From Gemmatimonadota bacterium (lineage in GTDB: Bacteria; Gemmatimonadota; Gemmatimonadetes; Longimicrobiales; Gaopeijiaceae), in the NCBI GenBank assembly GCA_021295835.1, contig JAGWBP010000033.1, forward strand, positions 1 through 16,180: a DNA stretch of 16,180 bases. Reading direction: 5' to 3'. The notes under the pieces are model-generated. The model worked only from the letters and a program-made list of their open reading frames with translations. It was not told where the DNA came from and did no database searches. Shown in pieces: positions 6,008 to 13,901 of the stretch. The translations under genes and the position numbers were made by a program. How positions within the stretch are numbered: position 1 is the stretch's first letter; every line of letters begins with the position of its first letter.

Positions 6008-7867
6008 CTACGAGCCGGGGCTCATCCCCCAGCCAGTCATCACACTCCATTCGTCGCGGTCCGGCATCCCGCGGCTCCAGCGCACCACGTGGCCGGGCGG
6101 AGCGCTCGGCCGCTCGTCGAAGTCCCCCCGGATGGCGCGCACCTGCCCGCTACGCGAGTCGCGGATCCACGCCATCGTCGCCTCCGTGTCGCCGTCCAGC
6201 GTGAAGGAGGCGTCCCCCGGGCCGGCCAGCACGAGGCTCGCGAGCTCCTCCCACCCGGGCTCAACGGGCAGGAGGAAGACAAACATGCCCGTCCCCTCCT
6301 CCGCGTCCGCCGGCTCCGCCATCTCGAACGAGACCGAGAAGAGCTCCCGCCGGGCGCCGTCCAATCCCGTCAGCGTATAGTCGCCGGGCGCCTCCGGCAG
6401 CAGGCTCCGGCCCTCCACCACCAGCGCCGGGTCCATCGACAGCTCGCCCGACGCGCTCCGCGAACCCCACACAAGCAGCGACGGACCCGTCCGGCCGCTC
6501 GCCTCGCCGTGCGATCTTGCCTGCGCGGTCCGGTACCGAACCGCCTTCCCGAAGTGGTAGTCGCTGACCCACACTGGAACGCAGTAGCTCATGTAGTCCT
6601 CTGCTCGATCCTTGTCGATCAGCGAGCCGCTGCGGTGATCGTAGCCCCACGCCCCGATGCTACCGTCGTCGTAGGGGTAGCCGGGACCGTCCCTGCGGAC
6701 GCCACAGGGGGCGTGCCAGAGATTCAGATTGTGCCCCAGCTCGTGCACCATTACTCGCGAGTTGGGCGTGGAGGCCGAAGACGTGCCGGGCAACTCGGCG
6801 ATGCCAGCTTCCCCCTTTAAAGCTATTAGGCCCATCCAGTGACCCGATCCGCTCTCGGCGGCCCGAATCGCAGCGGTCCTGTCCAGCACGTACCACAATC
6901 GTCCGTCGTCGATCTCGACGGGGTCGTGGCCCTTGACGCTCATCTCCTCGATCGGAATCAGATCGTAGGTGTCGTGGAGGAGTTCGTGCTCCTCCTCCTC
7001 CGATTCCATGCCGTCGACGTGGTCCAGCACCGACGAATCGGGATCCCAGGTGTACCGGAACGGAATGACGGTGAGTTCGAAGCCGGGCACGCTCTCCACC
7101 CCCAGATCCAGCTCGCCGCTCTTTGGGATCCGCCTGGAGGCGAGGAGGCCGGCGTCGATCGTCGAGTCGGGGTCGATGTCGACCACGACCGACAGACCCT
7201 CCTCAATCACCGAAGCGGGAATCGTCACGTTCAGCGACCTGGCGAGCGATCCCTCGTCAACCTCCGTCGGGATCGTCTCGGGCTTGCCGTCGATCTTCAC
7301 CGAATACGTCTCGGAGCCGTCGACGTAGAAGGTCGCCTTCGCCGGAGGCAGCGTCGTCTCGGCCGTCGCACGGTAGGTGGCCGTGACGAAGACCCTGAGC
7401 AGCGCCTCCTTCCCCGCCACCACAGGCGCCGGGTAATCCGACGACTGCACGGCCTGTACCAGATACGCAGCCGGCGGGTTGACGACCGTCACCCAGGGGG
7501 ACTGCGGTGCCGAGAGCCCACCCGGGTCTGCGGCAGTCACCCACACCTGGGCGCCGCCTACGGCGACTGCCGTCACCTGGACGGTGGCACCCGAGACGGC
7601 GGCGGTTGCGACGCTGGGGTCATCCGATCTCGCCGTGTACGAAAGGACATCCCCGTCCGGGTCGCTGAAGTACGCCGCGAGATCGACCGACTCCGTGTTC
7701 CCGACCTCAAGCGTCAGCGCGGGAATGGGCCTCGTCCCAACGGGCGGCTGGCGCTCTCCGCAGCCGCCAGCCCACGCAGCAATCGCCACCAAGGCCGAGA
7801 CGCCCCAGGCACCCCAGGAGGGCCGGAAGGCGCCGCGCGTGTTCCGTGGTGGTGATTCGACAGGCAT
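6008..7867 (-). CDS. Secreted lipoprotein zinc metalloprotease with Ig/cadherin-like N-terminal domain
   Basis: This 619-residue protein is probably exported and lipid-anchored. The N-terminus has Arg residues, a hydrophobic segment (VSALVAIAAWAGG) and a lipobox-like site with Cys36. Residues about 43-130 form an Ig/cadherin-like repeat (ALTLEVGNTESVDLAAYFSD, DPDGD, ending WVTVVNPP). A beta-rich middle region follows to about 280, then an acidic stretch (MESEEEEHE). The catalytic signature HELGHNLNLWH (375-385) gives zinc ligands His375, His379 and His385 with Glu376 as base. DYMSYC at 424-429 supplies a metzincin-type Met-turn. The order resembles M66/StcE-like peptidases, but I cannot assign the subfamily. 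Substrate is unknown. The ATG at 7867 has AGGAG seven bases upstream. The gene stands alone between two housekeeping blocks, 182 bp after folC. Confidence 0.85.
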   Translation of the reverse strand: MPVESPPRNTRGAFRPSWGAWGVSALVAIAAWAGGCGERQPPVGTRPIPALTLEVGNTESVDLAAYFSDPDGDVLSYTARSDDPSVATAAVSGATVQVTAVAVGGAQVWVTAADPGGLSAPQSPWVTVVNPPAAYLVQAVQSSDYPAPVVAGKEALLRVFVTATYRATAETTLPPAKATFYVDGSETYSVKIDGKPETIPTEVDEGSLARSLNVTIPASVIEEGLSVVVDIDPDSTIDAGLLASRRIPKSGELDLGVESVPGFELTVIPFRYTWDPDSSVLDHVDGMESEEEEHELLHDTYDLIPIEEMSVKGHDPVEIDDGRLWYVLDRTAAIRAAESGSGHWMGLIALKGEAGIAELPGTSSASTPNSRVMVHELGHNLNLWHAPCGVRRDGPGYPYDDGSIGAWGYDHRSGSLIDKDRAEDYMSYCVPVWVSDYHFGKAVRYRTAQARSHGEASGRTGPSLLVWGSRSASGELSMDPALVVEGRSLLPEAPGDYTLTGLDGARRELFSVSFEMAEPADAEEGTGMFVFLLPVEPGWEELASLVLAGPGDASFTLDGDTEATMAWIRDSRSGQVRAIRGDFDERPSAPPGHVVRWSRGMPDRDEWSVMTGWGMSPGS

Positions 7868-8049
7868 CTTGCCGCTCCTACTGGCGATGCGATCCCCCTG
7901 TCGGAGGTGGCGGGACGGACGCCTCGCCTAGCACCTGGACAGACCCCCCACCGAGTTCGGCTCCTCGCGATGCAGAATGGGCAGGCGGGCGGGCGGAGGC
8001 AAGGCCATCGTCTTCATCTTCCGACTCCGATGCAACGGCCCGAAAGCGC
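7868..8049. other. Gap between folC and the metalloprotease gene
   Basis: These 182 bases must hold the metalloprotease leader and any folC terminator. The only structure seen is a loose pairing of CTGTCC/AGGTG with CACCT/GACAG around 7898-7945 with a large loop. It has no T-tract and is not convincing as a terminator. Confidence 0.35.
7875..7879 (-). promoter_or_regulatory. Ribosome-binding site of the metalloprotease gene
   Basis: AGGAG on the minus strand, seven bases before the ATG at 7867, fixes the start. It is among the clearest Shine-Dalgarno sequences in the window, which suggests translation independent of folC. Confidence 0.7.
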
Positions 8050-9351
8050 CTAGCCATGCCGGTCAGCGAACGGCTTCGCGTCCAGCGCGCGAAAGGCGTC
8101 CCCGACCGTGTGGCACGATCCGGTGACGAGAATCGTCCCCTCGCCAGCGAGAAACGCCGCCCTCTTCAGAGCCCCACCGATCTCTTCGACCACCTCGACC
8201 CGCGCCGAGTGCCCTTCGGCCGCAGCCCGGGCCTCGCGGGGACGCCACCTGCGCTCCGAGGGCGCCGAGGGGGGGCTCGTCAGCACCACGGCGTCGGCAA
8301 CGGCTGCGATTGCGGGCACCATTCGGGGCCAGTCCTTGTCGACCAGGATTCCCACTACGGCCACAAGCGGTCGCCGGGGCGACCCCTGATCGACGGTCCT
8401 CGCAACGGCGTCAGTGGCGGCGCTGTTGTGGGCCGTGTCGAAGATGTAGCGCCTGCCTTCGAGCCACACGAGCTGGCCTCGGCCCGGCCAATCGACTGCG
8501 GCCACCCCGGCTTGGATCGACTTGGCAGATGGGGGAGACGGCAGCATCTCGAGCGCGGCGACCGCCAGCGTCGCGTTGACGGCCTGGTGCGCACCGGGAA
8601 GAGGCGTTCGCAGCTCGCGGAAGCTCCCGTCGGGGACGGCGCAGCGGAACGTCGTGCCGCACTCGCCAAACCGCACGTCGCGCACATCCCGCTCAGGGTC
8701 CACGCGCACGAAGGGCGCGCCTGCATCGACGGCCGCATCCGCGAGCACCGCGAGCACCCGATCGTCAGTCTCCGCCGTGACCACCGGGACTCCGGGCTTC
8801 ACGATGCCCGCCTTCTCGCGCGCGATCTCCTCTACCGTCGCTCCGAGGAAGTCCTGGTGGTCGACAGATACGTTGGTGATCGCGACGACTTCGGGCTCGA
8901 TCACGTTGGTGGCGTCTAGCCGCCCCCCGAGCCCCACCTCGATGCAGGCGACGTCGATGCCTTCCTGGGCGAAGACCACCAGTGCAAGCAGCGTTGCCGC
9001 CTCGAACATCGGCATGCCCAGCTCCCGCGCCAGAGGCCGGAGGCGCTCGGCCGTCTCCAGGAGCCGATGGCGCCCCACCGGCCTGCCGCCCACCCTGATG
9101 CGCTCGCGGAATGAGCAGAGGTGCGGGGAGGTGTAGAGGCCGGTGCGCCGTCCCTGGAGTCCGAGGACGGACTCCCAGGTCGCCGCCACCGAGCCCTTCC
9201 CGTTGGTGCCTCCGACGTGCAGCGACGAGTAGCGTCGGTCGGGGCTCCCCACCTCGGCAAGCGCCGTCCGCATGCGGTCAAGTCCCCAGTCAACGGCGCT
9301 TGGACGATCGGGGAACAGCTCCTCGAGCAGCGCGTCCGGAGCGTCAACCAC
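8050..9351 (-). CDS. folC: Bifunctional dihydrofolate synthase / folylpolyglutamate synthase
   Basis: FolC adds glutamate to dihydropteroate and then to folates, with ATP, in the cytosol. This Mur-ligase-like protein has its P-loop as HVGGTNGKGSVAAT, followed by LYTSPHLCSFRERIRV, the EVGLGGRLDATNV motif, and NVSVDHQDFLG...IAREKAGI, all diagnostic for FolC. The C-terminal ligase domain includes DWPGRGQ, FDTAHNSAATDA and GILVDKDW. I place the start at the GTG at 9351, because the family N-terminus aligns with VDAPDALLEELFPDRPSAVDWGLDRM directly after it, giving 433 residues. An in-frame GTG at 9453 would overlap accD by 19 bases and add 34 residues that look unlike the family. Neither has a strong Shine-Dalgarno. 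accD-folC adjacency is known from many bacteria. Here it forms the tail of the wall-elongation block. Confidence 0.94.
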   Translation of the reverse strand: MVDAPDALLEELFPDRPSAVDWGLDRMRTALAEVGSPDRRYSSLHVGGTNGKGSVAATWESVLGLQGRRTGLYTSPHLCSFRERIRVGGRPVGRHRLLETAERLRPLARELGMPMFEAATLLALVVFAQEGIDVACIEVGLGGRLDATNVIEPEVVAITNVSVDHQDFLGATVEEIAREKAGIVKPGVPVVTAETDDRVLAVLADAAVDAGAPFVRVDPERDVRDVRFGECGTTFRCAVPDGSFRELRTPLPGAHQAVNATLAVAALEMLPSPPSAKSIQAGVAAVDWPGRGQLVWLEGRRYIFDTAHNSAATDAVARTVDQGSPRRPLVAVVGILVDKDWPRMVPAIAAVADAVVLTSPPSAPSERRWRPREARAAAEGHSARVEVVEEIGGALKRAAFLAGEGTILVTGSCHTVGDAFRALDAKPFADRHG

Positions 9352-9434
9352 GCGGGCCCCGGCTCGCTGGACACCCGAACCCGGTCCCGTAGCCAGCTGC
9401 GCCGAGGCCGGGATGACGCTCGACTGGGGCTGCG

Positions 9435-10292
9435 TCAGGCCTGCGGTCTCCACCCGGCGTGCATGTGGCGCAGCAGCTGCGCGATCGACGCCTTTAGCTC
9501 GCGACGATCTACTACCCGGTCGACCATCCCGTGCTCCTCCAGGAATTCGGCGCTCTGGAAGCCGGGCGGGAGCTCCTGGGGAATCGTCTCGCCGATCACG
9601 CGCGGACCTGCGAAGCCGATCAGGGCACCGGGCTCCGCCAGATTGATGTCGCCCAGCATCGCGTAGGAGGCCGTGACGCCGCCGGTCGTCGGGTCGGTCA
9701 GAACCGATATGTAGGGTAGTCGGCGCTCGTGCATGCGGGCTAGGACCGCCGATGTCTTCGCCATCTGCATGAGCGAGAAGATCCCCTCCATCATGCGGGC
9801 ACCCCCCGACGCACTGACTACCACGAGCGGCAGCTCGCGCTCGAGCGCCATCCGCCCGGCGCGCGCGATCTTCTCGCCGACCACCGATCCCATCGAGCCT
9901 CCGATGAAGGCGAAGTCCATTACGGCTATCGCCACGGGAATGCCCTCGATCCGGGCCTCTCCCGAGATAACGGCCTCGCTTCGCCCCGTCCGCTCCCGAG
10001 CTTCATCAAGTCGGTCGCCGTAGACCTTCAGATCCACGAATCCCAGCGGGTCCGCGCTCGCCATCTCCGCGTCTCGCTCCTCAAAGCTCCCCGGATCGGT
10101 CAGGATCTCCAGGTACCGGGGGGCGTCAATGCGGAAGTGGGTACCGCAATCGGGACAGACGCCCAAGTTGCGAGCGAGCCGCTCACGATAGACGATCTCT
10201 CCGCACCCGCCGCACTTCGAGAAGACGTCGGAGGGCAGTTCGCGTCGGCCGTCGCGGGATATCTTCTTGTGCTTCTTCTGAAACCAGGCCAC
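9435..10292 (-). CDS. accD: Acetyl-CoA carboxylase carboxyltransferase subunit beta
   Basis: AccD, with AccA, moves the carboxyl group from carboxybiotin to acetyl-CoA to form malonyl-CoA, the first step of fatty-acid synthesis. The 285 residues start with the basic segment WFQKKHKKI. A four-cysteine zinc ribbon follows, with Cys27, Cys30, Cys46 and Cys49 (KCGGCG ... VCPDCG). The crotonase-like carboxyltransferase domain contains FIGGSMGSVVGEKI, SASGGARMMEG, TDPTTGGVTASYAMLGD and FAGPRVIGETI. The start is the GTG at 10292, which has AAGGA seven bases upstream and directly precedes the conserved WFxK. The frame is open much further upstream only as a shadow of rodA. It begins 20 bp after the rodA stop, so it is likely cotranscribed with the mre-rod genes. 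Confidence 0.96.
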   Translation of the reverse strand: MAWFQKKHKKISRDGRRELPSDVFSKCGGCGEIVYRERLARNLGVCPDCGTHFRIDAPRYLEILTDPGSFEERDAEMASADPLGFVDLKVYGDRLDEARERTGRSEAVISGEARIEGIPVAIAVMDFAFIGGSMGSVVGEKIARAGRMALERELPLVVVSASGGARMMEGIFSLMQMAKTSAVLARMHERRLPYISVLTDPTTGGVTASYAMLGDINLAEPGALIGFAGPRVIGETIPQELPPGFQSAEFLEEHGMVDRVVDRRELKASIAQLLRHMHAGWRPQA

Positions 10293-10312
10293 CAGGACTT
10301 CCTTCCGTGCGC

Positions 10313-11548
10313 TCAGGCGCTGTCGGTCGACAGCGCCACGACGACCGCCGCCGCCATCCAGGACACCAGAAGAAAAGAGCCACCATAGCTGATGAACGGC
10401 AAGGGGATGCCCGTGATCGGCACCACGCCGACCGTCATTCCCACATTGACGAAGACGTGTGTCATCCACATCCCGAGCACCCCGAAGGCGAAGGGCCCGG
10501 CGAAGGCGCTCCTCGAGCCCTCGGCCACGCCGATCAGCTTGTAGAAGAGGTAGCCGAAGAGCAGCAGGACCGACGACGTGCCGACAAATCCGAACTCCTC
10601 GCCGACCACGCTGAAGATGAAGTCGGTGTGCTGCTCCGGTAGGAAGGCCAGCCGCTTCTGGGTGCCCATCGTGAAGCCCTGGCCGAAGAAGCCGCCGCTG
10701 CCCACCGCCACCTTGGACTGAATCAGCTGCCAGCCTGCATTCTGCGGATCCATGCCCGGGTCGAGGTAGACCAGCAACCGGTTCCGCTGGTAGTCGGAGA
10801 GCGATCTCCAGAGCGCCCTTGCCGCGCCTCCTGCGGCAACGTTGGCGAGGATCACCGCCACCGACTCGACCAGGTAGAGGCGGTATCGATACAGGTAGAC
10901 TCCTATCGCGAGCAGCGCGAAGTACAGGGCCCAGGCGCGCACGCTGAAGGCGAGGATGAACGCCGCCCCGGGAGAAGCTGCCAGTAGGATCAACGGCCAT
11001 GGAGCGCCCGCACCAACGAGCGCTGCGAAGAAGATCCCCACAAAGGCCAGCGCCGTCCCGAGGTCGGGCTGCAGGAGGACCAGCACCAACGGCAGCCCCG
11101 CGACCACCGCCGGGGCCAGGAGCTCGCGCAGGTGCTTCGGTGGGTCGCTGTGCCTGACTAGCAGAGCGGCAAGGCCCAGCGCAGTCGCCACCTTCGCGGC
11201 TTCGGCCGGCTGAAACCGGAAGCCGCCGACCGCGAGAAAGCTGCTGACTCCCTTTGCGGTGCCTGCACCCGTCCCGACGACAAGCGTGACAGCAAGCAGC
11301 GCGACGCCGACGATGTAGATCGGCGCTGATGACCACTCGATCCATCGCGTCGGCACCCGACACACGAAGAGGAAGCCCAGCACCCCAGCCGCGAGGAAGA
11401 TCGCCTGGCGAATCCAGATGCCGCTGACGATCGGACTCGGTTGTTGTAGCGACCCCGCCGAGTACACCATCGCCACGCCAAAGAGCGAGAGCACCAAGAC
11501 GACCCTGGCGACGGGGTGCTGCCAGAGCGGCGCAAGAATCTGCTTCAT
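10313..11548 (-). CDS. rodA: RodA, SEDS-family peptidoglycan glycosyltransferase
   Basis: RodA polymerises lipid II into glycan strands in the inner membrane, paired with PBP2. The 411 residues are mostly membrane helices. Conserved features are FLAVGGFRFQPAE, LLQPDLGTAL, DYQRNRLLVYLDP, GWQLIQSKVAVGSGG and the PEQHTDF segment, whose Asp309 matches the catalytic Asp of SEDS enzymes. The C-terminal GIPLPFISYGGS is also typical. It is some 40 residues longer than the E. coli protein, mainly from extra hydrophobic helices around 195-240 before DYQ. The ATG at 11548 has no recognisable Shine-Dalgarno. Instead the upstream bases lie in one arm of a perfect 13-bp inverted repeat starting at the mrdA stop. 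This suggests that initiation depends on ribosomes finishing mrdA. Confidence 0.96.
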   Translation of the reverse strand: MKQILAPLWQHPVARVVLVLSLFGVAMVYSAGSLQQPSPIVSGIWIRQAIFLAAGVLGFLFVCRVPTRWIEWSSAPIYIVGVALLAVTLVVGTGAGTAKGVSSFLAVGGFRFQPAEAAKVATALGLAALLVRHSDPPKHLRELLAPAVVAGLPLVLVLLQPDLGTALAFVGIFFAALVGAGAPWPLILLAASPGAAFILAFSVRAWALYFALLAIGVYLYRYRLYLVESVAVILANVAAGGAARALWRSLSDYQRNRLLVYLDPGMDPQNAGWQLIQSKVAVGSGGFFGQGFTMGTQKRLAFLPEQHTDFIFSVVGEEFGFVGTSSVLLLFGYLFYKLIGVAEGSRSAFAGPFAFGVLGMWMTHVFVNVGMTVGVVPITGIPLPFISYGGSFLLVSWMAAAVVVALSTDSA

Positions 11549-11553
11549 CGGTG

Positions 11554-11591
11554 GCTAGCAGTCCGTGGGCGATGGTCTACGGACTGCTAGC
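11554..11591 (-). promoter_or_regulatory. 13-bp perfect inverted repeat at the mrdA-rodA junction
   Basis: GCTAGCAGTCCGT (11554-11566) and ACGGACTGCTAGC (11579-11591) are exact complements separated by 12 bases. In the minus-strand mRNA the first arm contains the mrdA stop codon (TAG, 11589-11587). The second arm ends five bases before the rodA ATG (11548) and so covers the place where its ribosome-binding site should be. No U-tract follows, so it is not a standard terminator. It may couple translation of rodA to mrdA, protect an mRNA end, or be a dispersed palindromic element. Confidence 0.75.
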
Positions 11592-13428
11592 GTCCGGTCG
11601 CCCACTCGATGCTGCGGCCAGCCTGCAGGTGCTCGCGCAGCGTCTGGATCGTGTCGCGCCGAATCCCGTGCTCGCCGCGCAGGTAGAAGTCCACCGCCTT
11701 GGCCACGAGCGGGGCTGCCACCTCCGATCCCCCTCCCCCGAACTCGACCAGGGCGACGGCAACCACCTCGGGGGGAGCTCCGTGCGGGCCAGCGATGGCG
11801 CTGAACCACGCATGGGTCGGGCGGTCGCCACCACTCTGGGCGGTGCCGGTCTTGCCCAGCAGGTCGAAGTGCTCGATCGAGGATGCGTACGCGGTCCCGC
11901 CCGGGGACATGACACGTCGCATTCCCTCCCGGATCTGCTCCAGGTGGGGGGGCGGGATGTCGAGCCGCCACGCATCCCCTGGGGTCTCGTCTGCACCCAT
12001 ACGGCGGAGCACCGGGGGCGGGGCCGCGCCGTCGCGGGCAATGGCGAGGAGAAACTGGGCCATCTTGAGCGGGGTCTGATCGTTAGGCCCCTGGCCGATC
12101 GAGAGGCTGATCACCTCGCCCTCGCGGGGCTCGTATCCGAAGCGTCGCTCCCAGAAGCCCATGTCCTCCGGGAATGTGCCGCCCGCATCCTGCGGCAGAT
12201 CGATCCCGCACCTGGTGCCGAAGCCCATTCGGTTGCCGATCTCGAGCGTTCGCGACAGTCCTATCCTCGCCCCCAGCTGGTAGAAGTAGACGTTGCACGA
12301 GTGCTGGATCGCTTCGGCCAGCTGGAGCGAGCCGTGCCCCTCCTCCTTCCAGCAGCGGTACGCGCGGTTTCCGAAGACGAATGACCCACGGCACGATACC
12401 GGCATTCGCTCCGTCGGGGTCACCAGTCCCAGCTCGAGCGCCATCGCCGCGGTGGCGAGCTTCCACTGCGACCCCGGCGGGTACTTGCCCCTGACGGCAC
12501 GGTGGTATAGCGGGCTGTCCCGGTCGCGAGCGTACCCTTCCCAGTCCCTGCGGTCGACGACGCCAGCGAATACGTTCGGGTCGAAAGCGGGCGCGGAGTA
12601 GAGTGCGAGCACCCCACCGGTCGGCACGTCCAGCATGACCACGGAGCCGTTTCTGCCCTCGGGGAAGATGCGGTGTATCCACTCCATCAGCTCGAGGTCG
12701 AGGTGGAGATCGAGGTCGCTTCCCGGTTCCGAGGCGACTCCTTGGACGCCGGAGAACGAGCCGATAATCCTCCCCTGCGCGTCCACTTCGACGTAGCGCG
12801 TCCCCGGCTTGCCCCCGAGTACACGGTCGTACTGCGCCTCCAGCCCGGCCTTGCCGACGATCTGTCCCGGAGCGACCCCCTCGTCCCGGCGCACCTCCAG
12901 CTCGGTCTCGTCGATCTCGCCCACGTAGCCGATCGCGTGCGAGCCCACCTCGCGAGCGGGGTAGCGCCGTTTGGGTCGACTCTCGATCAGGAGCCTCGCG
13001 AAGGTGGACCGGCGCTCCTGGAGCGCGGCCACTGATTCGAAGGGGGCGTCGAGCGTGATCAGTACGGGGCGGGCAGGGCGGGTCCCGGACTGCCTGGCGA
13101 GCTCCCGGTAGCGCCGGTCGGATATCTCGAGGTGCTGCCTCATGCGGTCGAGCGTCGCGACCATGGAGTCGGCGCGATCGGGAATGATCGCGATGGAGTA
13201 TCCGGGCACGTTGTCGGCGAGCACACGCCCAGCGCGGTCGCGAATCACACCTCGGGGAGCAGGCACAGCGAGCGTGCGCAGGCGGTTCGACTGGGCCTCT
13301 AGCAGCCACGCCTCCGAGGCGACGACCTGGTAGCGGAAGAGTACCCCGGCGAGGAGACCTAGGAGTGCCAGTACCGCGATGCGGATGGTCGTTGCCCGGG
13401 CGCGGGATAGACGCGGACGCTTCCGCAT
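11587..13428 (-). CDS. mrdA: Penicillin-binding protein 2 (elongasome transpeptidase)
   Basis: PBP2 is the class B transpeptidase that cross-links the glycan made by RodA during side-wall growth. The 613-residue protein has a short basic N-terminus and one membrane anchor (about 16-31). The dimerisation/pedestal region follows (APRGVIRDRAGRVLADN from 57, IGYVGEI, GLEAQYD). The transpeptidase domain has SxxK as S320-Q-W-K323 in PPGSQWKLA, SxN as SCN at 377-379 and KTG at 526-528, all at normal spacing. The active-site Ser and Lys are intact, but the middle residues QW replace the TF found in E. coli PBP2. The ATG at 13428 overlaps the mreD stop by one base (TGATG), implying translational coupling. 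The stop codon lies inside the inverted repeat shared with the rodA leader. Confidence 0.96.
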   Translation of the reverse strand: MRKRPRLSRARATTIRIAVLALLGLLAGVLFRYQVVASEAWLLEAQSNRLRTLAVPAPRGVIRDRAGRVLADNVPGYSIAIIPDRADSMVATLDRMRQHLEISDRRYRELARQSGTRPARPVLITLDAPFESVAALQERRSTFARLLIESRPKRRYPAREVGSHAIGYVGEIDETELEVRRDEGVAPGQIVGKAGLEAQYDRVLGGKPGTRYVEVDAQGRIIGSFSGVQGVASEPGSDLDLHLDLELMEWIHRIFPEGRNGSVVMLDVPTGGVLALYSAPAFDPNVFAGVVDRRDWEGYARDRDSPLYHRAVRGKYPPGSQWKLATAAMALELGLVTPTERMPVSCRGSFVFGNRAYRCWKEEGHGSLQLAEAIQHSCNVYFYQLGARIGLSRTLEIGNRMGFGTRCGIDLPQDAGGTFPEDMGFWERRFGYEPREGEVISLSIGQGPNDQTPLKMAQFLLAIARDGAAPPPVLRRMGADETPGDAWRLDIPPPHLEQIREGMRRVMSPGGTAYASSIEHFDLLGKTGTAQSGGDRPTHAWFSAIAGPHGAPPEVVAVALVEFGGGGSEVAAPLVAKAVDFYLRGEHGIRRDTIQTLREHLQAGRSIEWATGR

Positions 13429-13901
13429 CAGATGGTCCGCGGACCCGGCGACAGGAGAGCCACGACGGCGACCCCGACGGTCGCCGCGTAGAGCGCCGCC
13501 AGTGTGGCCTCGACGAGAAGGCCGTCAACAACGGGAGGGCGAGTCGCAGCGTCGGAGACGAGCCAGGCGAGCAGGTCGCGCGACCACTTGCCCACCGCGA
13601 AGAGTGCGAACCGAAACGCGGACGAGTCGCCCCTCACCACTTCGGCAAGGCGTCCGGCCGCGCCCCCCACCATCGCAAGCGCAAAGGCGTTGGCCCCGAA
13701 GCTGGTGAGCGATACGCTGTCTTCTACCAGGCCGAGGGTAAGGCCGAGCGCCGCCCCCCATGCGCCCCCGAGCCGCTGGCTCGCCGTCAGCACGGTCACC
13801 GCGAAGAGGTCCGGGGCCAGCGCCCCGAGGGGCAGAGCGACGTTGGCCAGGAGGTGGAGGACGACCAGCGCCACAAGGAGGAAGGCGAGGCGCACGGTCA
13901 C
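13428..13901 (-). CDS. mreD: Rod shape-determining protein MreD
   Basis: MreD is a small inner-membrane protein of the elongasome, linking MreC and MreB to the wall synthases. The 157 residues contain several hydrophobic helices (LAFLLVALVVLHLLANVALP, GAWGAALGLTLGLVED, ALYAATVGVAVVALL). The pattern PLGALAPDLFAVTVL followed by a G-rich helix and LVEDS is typical of MreD. The protein is poorly conserved, so position between mreC and mrdA carries much of the assignment. The GTG at 13901 overlaps the mreC stop by four bases (GTGA), and the end overlaps the mrdA start by one base. The whole run is therefore translationally coupled. Confidence 0.9.
   Translation of the reverse strand: MTVRLAFLLVALVVLHLLANVALPLGALAPDLFAVTVLTASQRLGGAWGAALGLTLGLVEDSVSLTSFGANAFALAMVGGAAGRLAEVVRGDSSAFRFALFAVGKWSRDLLAWLVSDAATRPPVVDGLLVEATLAALYAATVGVAVVALLSPGPRTI

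Noticed and set aside
6089..7855. Long plus-strand frames opposite the metalloprotease (6089-6820 and 6839-7855)
   Set aside because: They are antisense to a gene with clear catalytic motifs, have Arg/Gly/Pro-rich composition typical of GC-rich shadow frames, and show no family features.
10293..11363. N-terminal extension of the accD frame across rodA
   Set aside because: It is a shadow of rodA. The GTG at 10292 has a good Shine-Dalgarno and directly precedes the conserved AccD N-terminus.
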